The position numbers were made by a program, and so were the translations under genes. Shown here in pieces: positions 1-6,532 of a stretch of DNA of 6,667 nucleotides. Source of the stretch: an uncultured Pseudomonadota bacterium (GTDB lineage: Bacteria > Bdellovibrionota_B > Oligoflexia > Oligoflexales > CAILAO01); NCBI GenBank assembly GCA_903832105.1, contig CAILAO010000718.1, positions 1-6,667 of the forward strand, given 5' to 3'. Below the pieces are notes generated by a model. It did not search any database. It was not told where the DNA came from and worked only from the letters and a program-made list of their open reading frames with translations. How positions within the stretch are numbered: the first letter of the stretch is position 1; every line of letters begins with the position of its first letter.

Positions 1-1137
1 AATAGTCACCGTGCCGCCCTCATAAAGAGGAATATCAAAATCAAAGTTATTTGAGGCATCCTGCCACTCGGCCCCCGCGAAGTCTGATTTTGTCGATACG
101 AGCATTTTCTCGGTATTGGAAGGCATCTCATAGGATATGTTGATTTTCGGGTTCTGGGTTTCCGGAGCGCCGTCGTTTATTTTAAGAGAGATGGTATCGG
201 ATGGGAAAAGTTCGATAACAGTGGAACTTTCGAGAAGCTCACTTTCGTTTCCATCAAGGTCTCTAAATTTAGCATAGAGCTTCTTCTCGCCCGTCGAGGC
301 AAACTCGCAATATCGGAGCGTCCGAAATGGTTCCCAAGAGGTGTCACCAAACTCCGGGTCGACTGAAATGATCATATCAACATACTGCTCTTCAGCATTG
401 AAGTGAACGGGCACAACTCGAGAATCATACTTAGGATTTCCCTCCGCCATGACCATAAATGTTCCTTGAGCGACACTCACGGAGAGTAAGGAAATTTCCG
501 GAGCAACATTCCGTTCCGCTTCCTTTAGCTTGAGCTTTTCGAGCCTTCCTCGCTGGAAGTTTTGTGCATCGAAGTAGATATTGTGAATTCCGACGGGCAC
601 ATCGGAAAACGAATATACCCCCTCTTCATCTGTTGTTGCACTATAGTCAGTTCCGGGAATTGACACTAAGATATTACTTTGATCTTTGTCATTCACCCTT
701 CGGACGGATCCGCGTAACTCGACTAAATCAAGTAATTCAATCTTCCCCGCATCGGTGTATTTACCGCTAGTAAACGAAAGATCTGCCAAGCGAAGTCCCC
801 TTGCCAGATTGGTATCCTTCGATTTTTCTGTCGTTGTAACGATGACGTCGTATTTACCTTGAGGAACCTCCTGGATGTAAAAAATGTCTTCTTTGGATAC
901 CCTTGTTTTAAAAGCATCCTTCTTGCCGACAATCGTCGCAGTCACCGTAGAAAGATCCTTGACATCGCTTACCTGAAAAACAAGCATTCCTCCGGTCTTT
1001 GTAGGAGGAGGAAGCGGAGCTCTTGAGCCACTGCGGTCTTCTTTGTTGGATTTTCCGCAGGACGTGAGACATAGAATTAGCAAGGAAATTACGGTGTATC
1101 GGGCTCCGTGCATAACTTTTTGGAATAGGCCAAGCAT
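1..1137 (-). CDS. Putative outer-membrane lipoprotein with tandem beta-sandwich repeat modules (partial, C-terminus off the left edge)
   Basis: Reading the minus strand from ATG at 1137 gives 379 codons without a stop, exactly in frame to base 1, so the gene is truncated by the window. The N-terminus is a lipoprotein signal: basic start, hydrophobic stretch at residues 14-26, lipobox L24-T-S-C27. G28 follows the Cys, which by the E. coli rule would favour the outer membrane. A Ser/Pro-rich linker (about 30-48) leads to two carboxypeptidase-regulatory-like domains, about 50-101 (ending VPQGKYDVIV) and about 138-190 (TTDEEGVYSFSDVPVGIHNI). A different module follows at about 240-300 (F-x4-W, then YAKFRDLDGNES) and restarts at about 330-379 (M345, S348, F353, W358). 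The start at 1137 was chosen for its GGAGG nine bases upstream; M9 would also leave a signal peptide but lacks a ribosome site. Function is unknown; a surface or periplasmic binding or structural role is inference. I did not recognise a named gene. Confidence 0.85.
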   Translation of the reverse strand, partial: MLGLFQKVMHGARYTVISLLILCLTSCGKSNKEDRSGSRAPLPPPTKTGGMLVFQVSDVKDLSTVTATIVGKKDAFKTRVSKEDIFYIQEVPQGKYDVIVTTTEKSKDTNLARGLRLADLSFTSGKYTDAGKIELLDLVELRGSVRRVNDKDQSNILVSIPGTDYSATTDEEGVYSFSDVPVGIHNIYFDAQNFQRGRLEKLKLKEAERNVAPEISLLSVSVAQGTFMVMAEGNPKYDSRVVPVHFNAEEQYVDMIISVDPEFGDTSWEPFRTLRYCEFASTGEKKLYAKFRDLDGNESELLESSTVIELFPSDTISLKINDGAPETQNPKINISYEMPSNTEKMLVSTKSDFAGAEWQDASNNFDFDIPLYEGGTVTI

Positions 1138-1146
1138 CGTAAAAAA

Positions 1147-1151
1147 CCTCC
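1147..1151 (-). promoter_or_regulatory. Ribosome binding site of the lipoprotein gene
   Basis: The minus strand reads GGAGG here, nine bases before the ATG at 1137. It lies at the end of a 15-base all-purine run (1147-1161). This decides the start in favour of 1137 over the in-frame ATG eight codons further in, which has no such site. Confidence 0.75.
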
Positions 1152-1190
1152 CTCTCCTCTCTTAGAAGTATCGGAAGACCTTTTAAAATC

Positions 1191-1219
1191 TTGAATATTT
1201 TTTTCGAAAATTATATAAA
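1191..1219 (+). promoter_or_regulatory. Predicted sigma70-type promoter of the purD operon
   Basis: TTGAAT at 1191-1196 is followed after 17 bases by TATAAA at 1214-1219, each one or two mismatches from consensus. The flanks are AT-rich. Transcription would start near 1226, giving a leader of about 140 nt before purD. No better-scoring pair lies closer to purD; TTGCAA at 1263-1268 with TAGTTT 17 bases on is much weaker. This is motif inspection only. Confidence 0.55.
1210..1215 (-). promoter_or_regulatory. Predicted -10 box for the divergent lipoprotein gene
   Basis: The minus strand reads a perfect TATAAT at 1215-1210. Transcription would start near 1203, giving a leader of about 65 nt. At spacings of 16-18 the upstream hexamers (for example CTAGCT) do not resemble TTGACA, so an activator may be needed or the box may be fortuitous. 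It shares bases 1214-1215 with the purD -10 box on the other strand. Confidence 0.35.
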
Positions 1220-1225
1220 CACTAA

Positions 1226-1364
1226 TCGTTATAGCTAGTTACGAAGACGGAGGGATGCGTGGTTGCAAAATAACTCGAGGTCAAATAGTTTAAACATGGT
1301 TTACCTGTTCTGCGAACTGGGATTTCCCCTTTTTGGAGTACTTCCCAGCTGAAGGAAATAAACT
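1226..1364 (+). promoter_or_regulatory. Untranslated leader of purD with two small dyads
   Basis: This stretch has no convincing open reading frame. It holds an inverted repeat at 1291-1303 (TAAAC, 3-base centre, GTTTA) and a possible hairpin with arms CTGGGA (1317-1322) and TCCCAG (1343-1348) just before the purD ribosome site AAGGA (1352-1356, eight bases from the ATG). Neither dyad matches the E. coli PurR operator or the Bacillus PurBox as I know them, and I recognise no purine riboswitch fold. A role in purine control is speculation. Confidence 0.25.
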
Positions 1365-2744
1365 ATGCGTGTCTTATTGATCGGTAGCGGAGGGCGAGAG
1401 CATGCTTTGGCTTGGAAGTTAAAGCAATCCAAACTCATCGCGAAACTTTATACGTGGCCAGGAAGCCCCTCTATCGACTTCCTTTCTGAAAGATTGTCTG
1501 TTCCCCAGTCTATATCAAAGAGTGATTACCTTTCAGTTGCAAGGGTTGCCCATGAAGCCGAAATTGACCTCGTCGTTTGTGGGCCAGAAACGGCTTTAGC
1601 GCAAGGATTGGCCAATATCATGATCGATTATGGCATTCCAACATTTGGGCCGATTAAAGAGGCCGCGGAGCTGGAATCTTCAAAAGCGTTCGCAAAAGAG
1701 ATCATGCGCGAAGGCGGTATCCCGACAGCCGATTTCGAACTAGCTACTTCGGAAGACTCATGTCGCGAAAAGGCTTTCAAAGCCCTTCAAGAAAAAGGCG
1801 CGGTCGTTTTAAAGGCAAGCGGACTTGCTGCCGGAAAAGGAGTCTTTGTCTGCCGTTCGAAGGACGATATCGAAAATGGATTATCGCGGCTTTATAGTCC
1901 GGCTATGAAAGAAGCTTCGGAGACTGTTGTTATTGACGATCTACTAGTGGGAAGAGAATGTTCTTATTTCGCTTTGCTTGGAACCAATCCAAAATCTGCG
2001 AGTGGCCGCATCACGCCACTTGGTTTCGCGGTTGATTATAAAAGACTTAAAGACCAGGACGAGGGGCCAAATACCGGGGGAATGGGCGGATATTGCCCTG
2101 TTCCATGGCTTCCTGATAATGCCGCAGATCTTGTGCATGAAAAAATTCTAGAACCGCTTTTGAAAGTTCTTGATAAAAGAAACCTTCCGTACTGCGGATT
2201 TATTTATGTTGGAATTATGTGGTGTAGCGGTGGACCAAGGGTCTTTGAATTCAATGTGCGTTTAGGGGATCCAGAGACTCAGTCGCTTGTTTTGCGTGAC
2301 CATCTGGATTGGCTTGCAATTATTGCTGACAAGCTTGGACTGAGACCTTACCCACACTTAGCACCAAAGATTCAAGCAATTTCCGGATCTCAGAGATCTC
2401 CCAATTCTTCTTCCGGCGTGGAGGACGCTATCAGCGCAAGGAAAGTCGTTTCTGTGGTCATGGCTTCTCGGGGATATCCCTATGGGGAAGGGGATGAAAA
2501 TATTACACCGCAAACACTTCCCGCGGCTCTGTTTGAAGCTGGAAGTTCCGATATTAAAGTGTTCGGAGCTTCTCTGGTTAAAGAGGGTGGTAGAATTCTT
2601 ACCGGAAAGGGGCGTGTTTTAACTGTCACTGGCGCGGGAGAAACGTTTGCAGATGCTAGGTCCCGAGCGTATGAAAAAGTGAAGGATATTTCACGTTCCT
2701 GGACGGATGCTCAATGGCGTAGCGATATTGCCCAAAATCTTTAA
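1365..2744 (+). CDS. purD: Phosphoribosylamine-glycine ligase (GAR synthetase)
   Basis: This cytosolic ATP-grasp enzyme joins glycine to 5-phosphoribosylamine, the second step of de novo purine synthesis. The 459-residue product starts with the diagnostic LLIGSGGREHALAWKL (4-19). CGPETALAQGL (72-82) and SSKAFAKEIM (105-114) follow, then the ATP-grasp segment LKASGLAAGKGVFV (149-162), GPNTGGMGGYCPVP (234-247) and the metal-binding FEFNVRLGDPETQ (294-306). The C-terminal domain has ASRGYP (367-372) and GKGRVLTVTGAG (414-425). It is some 30 residues longer than the usual 420-430. The extra length seems to lie in the C-terminal part, in the SGSQRSPNSSSG linker (340-351) and around 393-405, not in the active site. 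AAGGA eight bases upstream supports the ATG. It is the first gene of a closely packed plus-strand run, with purE 15 bases downstream. The identification is secure. Confidence 0.97.
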   Translation: MRVLLIGSGGREHALAWKLKQSKLIAKLYTWPGSPSIDFLSERLSVPQSISKSDYLSVARVAHEAEIDLVVCGPETALAQGLANIMIDYGIPTFGPIKEAAELESSKAFAKEIMREGGIPTADFELATSEDSCREKAFKALQEKGAVVLKASGLAAGKGVFVCRSKDDIENGLSRLYSPAMKEASETVVIDDLLVGRECSYFALLGTNPKSASGRITPLGFAVDYKRLKDQDEGPNTGGMGGYCPVPWLPDNAADLVHEKILEPLLKVLDKRNLPYCGFIYVGIMWCSGGPRVFEFNVRLGDPETQSLVLRDHLDWLAIIADKLGLRPYPHLAPKIQAISGSQRSPNSSSGVEDAISARKVVSVVMASRGYPYGEGDENITPQTLPAALFEAGSSDIKVFGASLVKEGGRILTGKGRVLTVTGAGETFADARSRAYEKVKDISRSWTDAQWRSDIAQNL

Positions 2745-2746
2745 TT

Positions 2747-2751
2747 AAGGG
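2747..2751 (+). promoter_or_regulatory. Ribosome binding site that sets the purE start
   Basis: AAGGG lies eight bases before the ATG at 2760. An in-frame GTG at 2751 would overlap this site and has none of its own, so the purE product should begin MSQVLII rather than three codons earlier. Confidence 0.7.
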
Positions 2752-2759
2752 TGCATGTG

Positions 2760-3260
2760 ATGAGTCAGGTTTTAATTATTCTTGGAAGCAGCTCAGATCT
2801 GACGATAACTGAAAAGGGACTTGGGGTTTTAAAGAAGTTTTGCCAACCATTTAGCCTAAGGATTGCCTCGGCACATCGATCACCGGATCACGTCCATGCC
2901 ATTGTAAAAAATTTTGAAAAGGAGGGTGGTCAGATCGTTATTTGCGTCGCTGGAAAATCCGCGCACCTTGCCGGAGTTGTAGCGTCAATGACGACTAAAC
3001 CGGTTTTAGCAGTTCCTGTGTTCAGTCAAGCGACTGCCGGTTTTGACGCGCTTCTTTCTATGAGCCAGATGCCTGCTGGGATTCCGGTGGCTACGATGGG
3101 ATTTGGTGATGCTGGCTTTACTAATGCCTGTCTCACAGCTTTGCAGATTTTAGCTTTAAACAAAAAAGATTTATCAACAAAACTAGATCATTACAGAAAA
3201 GAGCAAGCAGAAAAAGTCATGAAAGACGATGAGTCTCACAGCATTATTTGGCAACCGTAA
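2760..3260 (+). CDS. purE: PurE-family N5-carboxyaminoimidazole ribonucleotide mutase or AIR carboxylase
   Basis: PurE forms 4-carboxy-AIR in purine synthesis. Class I enzymes rearrange N5-CAIR made by PurK, whereas class II enzymes use AIR and CO2 directly. The 166-residue product matches class I (E. coli, 169) along its length: LGSSSD (8-13), the catalytic-His motif SAHRSPD (37-43), PVLAVPV (81-87), DALLSMSQMPAGIPVATMG (96-114) and a charged helical tail. The signature loop, usually AGGAAHLPG, reads AGKSAHLAG (64-72). The Lys at 66 replaces a near-invariant Gly; class II enzymes have AGRSN there, so the substrate class is less certain than usual. FGDAGFTNA (115-123) is also divergent from IGKAGAANA. 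No purK lies next to it in this window. It sits 15 bases after purD and is probably cotranscribed. Confidence 0.9.
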   Translation: MSQVLIILGSSSDLTITEKGLGVLKKFCQPFSLRIASAHRSPDHVHAIVKNFEKEGGQIVICVAGKSAHLAGVVASMTTKPVLAVPVFSQATAGFDALLSMSQMPAGIPVATMGFGDAGFTNACLTALQILALNKKDLSTKLDHYRKEQAEKVMKDDESHSIIWQP

Positions 3261-3280
3261 AAGCGTTCGCAGCGATTCAC

Positions 3281-3943
3281 ATGAAAAAAACGATCAAAGA
3301 ATTTTTAAAAGCCTTAGAGGATGGTTATGTGTGTCTTCATCCAACCGACACCATTCCGGGTTTGACGTTTCACCCAGCCCTTAATAAGAGTTCGCAAACC
3401 ACTTACTCAAATCTCGAACTTCTTGAATCCTATAAGCAACGATCCGGTAGCAAACCTTTTATCGCCTTAGTTGATCAGTTTGAGACAGCCACTCGTTTTT
3501 GGGAACCTCTTCCCCCCAAATGGGATGATTTTTTAAAGAAGATTTGGCCTGCTCCGATTAGTTTTATTTGGCTGGCTTCTGATACGGTTCCTCCACGTCT
3601 TTTGGGGGCTGATGGCACGCTCGCTCTTCGCTCACCAAAGCTTCCCGAATCTCATGAGTGGTTTCGTGAAGTACTTAGATTAATTAAATTGCCACTTCCC
3701 ACAACGAGCGTTAATCTTTCTGGAGAGAGTCCGGCGTGCACTATAAAAGATGCCGTTAAAATGTTGTCGGGTCAAAAGGGTTTTTTTGTAGCAGATGCTC
3801 TTAAAACGGCGCATGAGGAAGCTAGGCCTACATCTCCTTCGTCTGTCGTTAAAATTCAAGGTGATGGTTCGTATCATCTTGTTCGCGAAGGTTTGGTTTC
3901 GTTAGATTCGTTTGCGTCGATGGCGAGACAGTTTGGATTGTAA
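3281..3943 (+). CDS. tsaC: TsaC/Sua5/YrdC-family threonylcarbamoyl-AMP synthase
   Basis: The family condenses threonine, bicarbonate and ATP into threonylcarbamoyl-AMP, which TsaBDE transfers to A37 of tRNAs reading ANN codons (t6A). From ATG 3281 the product has 220 residues, between E. coli TsaC (190) and long Sua5 proteins, and lacks the Sua5 C-terminal domain. Visible motifs are HPTDTIPGL (20-28, usually PTDTxYGL), YKQRSGSKPF (51-60), LRSPKLP (116-122), TTSVNLSGESPA (141-152, usually TSANxSG) and PSSVVKI (186-192). The Tyr of the first motif is replaced by Pro and the Ala of SAN by Val, so a YciO-type paralogue without proven TsaC activity is possible. An in-frame TTG at 3248 would overlap purE and lacks a ribosome site, and neither does 3281 have a clear one, so translational coupling to purE (20 bases upstream) is plausible. 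Confidence 0.8.
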   Translation: MKKTIKEFLKALEDGYVCLHPTDTIPGLTFHPALNKSSQTTYSNLELLESYKQRSGSKPFIALVDQFETATRFWEPLPPKWDDFLKKIWPAPISFIWLASDTVPPRLLGADGTLALRSPKLPESHEWFREVLRLIKLPLPTTSVNLSGESPACTIKDAVKMLSGQKGFFVADALKTAHEEARPTSPSSVVKIQGDGSYHLVREGLVSLDSFASMARQFGL

Positions 3944-3946
3944 ATT

Positions 3947-4585
3947 ATGGCACCGAAAAACATGCAAAAAAAAGCTGTGCGGTTGATACTTGGCAGTGCT
4001 TCCCCGAGAAGAAAAGAACTTCTCGATTCTTTGGGGGTGAAGTTTAAGGTGATCAAACCGGATGTTGATGAATCCATCTTGCGAGGAGAGGACTCGGAAG
4101 ACTACGCATTGAGAATCGCGACTCTTAAAGCTGGATGGGTCATGGCTCAAATTATTCAGGAAAAATCCGATGTAAAAGCTTCACGCTTTATTGTTCTTTC
4201 TGCGGATACGATCGTTGTTTTGGGAAAGAAAATTCTCGGCAAACCTCGCGATGCCAACGACGCTAAGAAGATGCTTCGCGCGCTTTCAGGGAAAACGCAC
4301 AAGGTTATCACTGGAATCAGCATCATTTTGTTCGACCGGAAATCACGGACGAAAAAAAAGGGAGAAATTCAGTTTTCCGTGACATCCTGCGTAACTTTTA
4401 AAAGACTTTCAGCACAAGATATTTCAACGTACACAGCCTCGAAGGAGCCGCTTGATAAAGCCGGTGCATACGCTGTTCAAGGAAAGGCGGCTTACTTCGT
4501 TAAGTCTATTAACGGTTCTTATACCAACGTTGTTGGGCTTCCGCTGACTGAAGTTGTAGAAGTTTTAGAGAAGGCATTTTCCTAG
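3947..4585 (+). CDS. maf: Maf-family nucleoside triphosphate pyrophosphatase (dTTP/UTP type)
   Basis: Maf proteins hydrolyse nucleoside triphosphates to monophosphates and pyrophosphate, clearing modified or excess pyrimidine nucleotides in the cytosol. The 212-residue product resembles E. coli YhdE throughout: LGSASPRRKELLDSLGV (15-31), the acidic SADTIVVL (85-92), KPRDANDAKKMLRALSG (99-115), EPLDKAGAYAVQG (167-179) and INGSYTNVVGLPL (188-200). The EPxDKAGxYxxQG signature points to the dTTP/UTP subfamily over the YceF (m7GTP) group. A Lys/Arg-rich insert (131-139) is encoded over an A8 run. The ATG at 3947 lies three bases after the tsaC stop with little ribosome site, suggesting coupled translation; the ATG at 3962 (M6) is an equally possible start that keeps every motif. 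Confidence 0.93.
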   Translation: MAPKNMQKKAVRLILGSASPRRKELLDSLGVKFKVIKPDVDESILRGEDSEDYALRIATLKAGWVMAQIIQEKSDVKASRFIVLSADTIVVLGKKILGKPRDANDAKKMLRALSGKTHKVITGISIILFDRKSRTKKKGEIQFSVTSCVTFKRLSAQDISTYTASKEPLDKAGAYAVQGKAAYFVKSINGSYTNVVGLPLTEVVEVLEKAFS

Positions 4586-4609
4586 ATAAAATATTTACTT
4601 TTGAATTTG

Positions 4610-4831
4610 ATGAGTTATCAAATGAATCACCAAAAAAATCAGGCACAAAACAGGAAAGAACATGATCTAAAGGGAGCCCTCAGGACATTTGAGGCTGCAA
4701 TATCTGAGCTTAAAGATGGGACGTTCTTTGACAACGGTCAAGGCGACGTTAAAATTAAATCAATGGAACGGGCTATGAAGGTTCTTCAAAAAGAGCTTAG
4801 TTCTATTTTAGGGCCCTTAGATATGGAGTGA
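4610..4831 (+). CDS. Small hypothetical protein, 73 residues, function unknown
   Basis: I do not recognise this protein. It is hydrophilic and charged, with an N-terminal Asn/Gln/His-rich stretch, then two probable helices (about residues 17-35 and 47-68) separated by a Gly/Asp-rich turn. It has no signal peptide, membrane segment or Cys. Its size and helical character recall the ExoVII small subunit, but the typical XseB sequence pattern is absent. The start is unsettled: TTG 4601, ATG 4610 and ATG 4622 are in frame and none has a good ribosome site (GATGAG lies seven bases before 4622). It lies about 25 bases after maf on the same strand, so it is probably the last gene of the operon. Its stop directly abuts the glnS stop. 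The uninterrupted frame filling the whole gap between two genes favours it being real. Confidence 0.55.
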   Translation: MSYQMNHQKNQAQNRKEHDLKGALRTFEAAISELKDGTFFDNGQGDVKIKSMERAMKVLQKELSSILGPLDME

Positions 4832-6517
4832 TCAGCTTTCTTTGCTCCAAGAATCCTTAAGCGTGACCGTGCGGTTAAAGACAAGCCGCCCGTTTGCCGC
4901 ATCCGAGTCCTTCGCGTCAACACAAAAGTAACCAAGCCTTTCGAACTGATAATGCGCTTCTGGTTTTGCGTTCGTTAGACTTTTCTCAACACGAGCTGAT
5001 GTAATAATTTCAAGGGAGTTTGGATTCAGGAACTCCTTATAATCATGGCTGTCAGTGTCGCCTGAGGGATTAGGAACTGTAAAAAGCCTATCATAAAGAC
5101 GCACCTCAGCGGGGATCGAATGGTCCGCTGAAACCCAATGAATAATACCTTTAACTTTGCGCTTCGATCCGCTGGTCCCGCTTTTTGTATCAGGATCATA
5201 CGTGCATCTCAATTCAACAATTTTACCTGTGATGGGATCTTTGATCGCACGCTCACACTTGATGATATAACCATAACGAAGTCTCGCCTCGCGTCCCGGC
5301 GCCAACCGGAAAAATTCACTAGACGGATTTTCCATGAAATCATCTTGTTCGATGTAGAGCACCCTAGAAAATGGGATCTTTCTCGATCCTAGCTCTGGGA
5401 CATTTGGATGATAGGCAGCCTCAAGTTCCTCAACTTGGCCTTCGGGATAGTTCTCAAGTACGAGGCGTATGGGACGGAGAACACTCATGGCACGCGGAGC
5501 TTTCTTTTCGAGATCTTCGCGCATACAAAACTCAAGAAGCCCCATGTCAACGCAGCTATCCCTTTTCGCCACGCCGATTCTTTCGCAGAAATCGCGGATC
5601 GCTTCAGGGGTAAAGCCTCGCCTTCTTAATCCTTGAAGCGTGGGAAGCCGTGGGTCATCCCATCCCTTGACATAGTTGCCACGAACGAGTTCGAGAAGCT
5701 TTCTCTTGCTCATGATCGTATAATTTAAATTCAGTCGAGCAAATTCGATTTGTTGCGGGTGGCAGGGGACGTCGAGTTGATTAAGGCACCAATCATAAAG
5801 CGGTCTATGGTCTTCGAACTCCAATGTACAAATCGAGTGCGTAATTCGTTCGAGAGCGTCAGAAATACAGTGGGTGTAATCATACATTGGATAGATGCAC
5901 CACTTGTCACCTGTCATCGGATGAGATTCTTTTCGGATTCGGTAAATAACGGGGTCTCTCATGTTTATATTGGGGGAAGTCATATCGATTTTGGCGCGGA
6001 GAACACGCGAGCCGTCTGGAAATTCTCCTCGACGCATTCTTTCGAAGAGGTCGATATTTTCCTCGACAGAACGGTTTCGATAGGGGCTTTCCTTTCCATG
6101 CTCTGTCAGGGTTCCTCGATAGTCTCGCATCTTATCAGCCGTAAGATCGCACACATAGGCTTTCCCTTGTTTGATGAGATCAATCGCGTAACCATATAAC
6201 TGATCGAAATAATTCGAGGCATAATACAGACGATCATCCCAATCAAATCCGAGCCACCTGATATCCCGCTTTATCGCTTCGATATACTCGACATCTTCGG
6301 TGCATGGGTTTGTATCATCAAAGCGAAGGTTGGTTTTTCCACCATATTTTGCTGCTAATCCGAAGTTGAGACAAATAGACTTGGCGTGACCTATGTGAAG
6401 ATATCCATTAGGTTCAGGTGGAAATCGAGTCGCCACGCGACCCGCATGCTTATTCGTCTTGAGATCACGCTCAACAATATCTGCGATGAAATTTGATGGT
6501 ACATTTACTTCAGCCAT
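4832..6517 (-). CDS. glnS: Glutaminyl-tRNA synthetase
   Basis: This class Ic synthetase charges tRNA-Gln with glutamine directly, in the cytosol. The 561-residue product aligns with E. coli GlnRS (about 553) almost end to end. The Rossmann fold has RFPPEPNGYLHIGHAKSI (31-48) with HIGH at 41-44, and the second signature TIMSKRKLL (267-275) is intact. The glutamine and A76 pocket residues are present: RFDDTNP (65-71, first Asp at 67) and IYPMYDYTHC (208-217, Tyr 212), each one residue on from E. coli numbering. SPYRNRSVEEN (144-154) and GWDDPRLPTLQGLRRRG (285-301) are conserved, as are the C-terminal anticodon-binding barrels with KGIIHWVSADHS and the ending FNRTVTLKDSW. The start ATG has AAGG six bases upstream, inside the 15-base spacer that separates it from a tRNA-Thr gene. 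A direct GlnRS argues that Gln-tRNA is not made solely by the GatCAB route here. Confidence 0.98.
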   Translation of the reverse strand: MAEVNVPSNFIADIVERDLKTNKHAGRVATRFPPEPNGYLHIGHAKSICLNFGLAAKYGGKTNLRFDDTNPCTEDVEYIEAIKRDIRWLGFDWDDRLYYASNYFDQLYGYAIDLIKQGKAYVCDLTADKMRDYRGTLTEHGKESPYRNRSVEENIDLFERMRRGEFPDGSRVLRAKIDMTSPNINMRDPVIYRIRKESHPMTGDKWCIYPMYDYTHCISDALERITHSICTLEFEDHRPLYDWCLNQLDVPCHPQQIEFARLNLNYTIMSKRKLLELVRGNYVKGWDDPRLPTLQGLRRRGFTPEAIRDFCERIGVAKRDSCVDMGLLEFCMREDLEKKAPRAMSVLRPIRLVLENYPEGQVEELEAAYHPNVPELGSRKIPFSRVLYIEQDDFMENPSSEFFRLAPGREARLRYGYIIKCERAIKDPITGKIVELRCTYDPDTKSGTSGSKRKVKGIIHWVSADHSIPAEVRLYDRLFTVPNPSGDTDSHDYKEFLNPNSLEIITSARVEKSLTNAKPEAHYQFERLGYFCVDAKDSDAANGRLVFNRTVTLKDSWSKES

Positions 6518-6523
6518 GTCTTG

Positions 6524-6527
6524 CCTT
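6524..6527 (-). promoter_or_regulatory. Ribosome binding site of glnS in the tRNA-glnS spacer
   Basis: The minus strand reads AAGG six bases before the glnS ATG. The whole spacer between the tRNA CCA end and the ATG is 15 bases, so trimming of the tRNA 3' end would leave an mRNA whose first bases carry this site. Confidence 0.6.
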
Positions 6528-6532
6528 GGCGA

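Noticed and set aside
564..932. Short open frames on both strands within the left 1.1 kb
   Set aside because: The partial lipoprotein frame spans all of this stretch with a signal peptide and domain motifs, so these are shadow frames.
2751..2759. GTG start for purE three codons upstream
   Set aside because: It sits on the AAGGG ribosome site that fits the ATG at 2760, and the family N-terminus begins at MSQ.
3248..3280. TTG start giving tsaC 11 extra residues
   Set aside because: It would overlap the end of purE, lacks a ribosome site, and the extra residues do not resemble the family.
4351..4360. A8 runs in maf (also near 3966-3973) as programmed slippage sites
   Set aside because: The zero frame is intact and carries every Maf motif on both sides, so no frameshift is needed to explain the product.
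4860..4905. Hairpin-like GCGG...CCGC and ACCG...CGGT sequences after the operon as a terminator
   Set aside because: Stems are only 4 bp, no T run follows, and the bases are conserved glnS coding sequence.
5750..6199. 149-codon open frame on the plus strand inside glnS
   Set aside because: It lies antisense to the strongly conserved catalytic part of GlnRS; its composition is that of a mirror frame and it has no ribosome site or recognisable motif.
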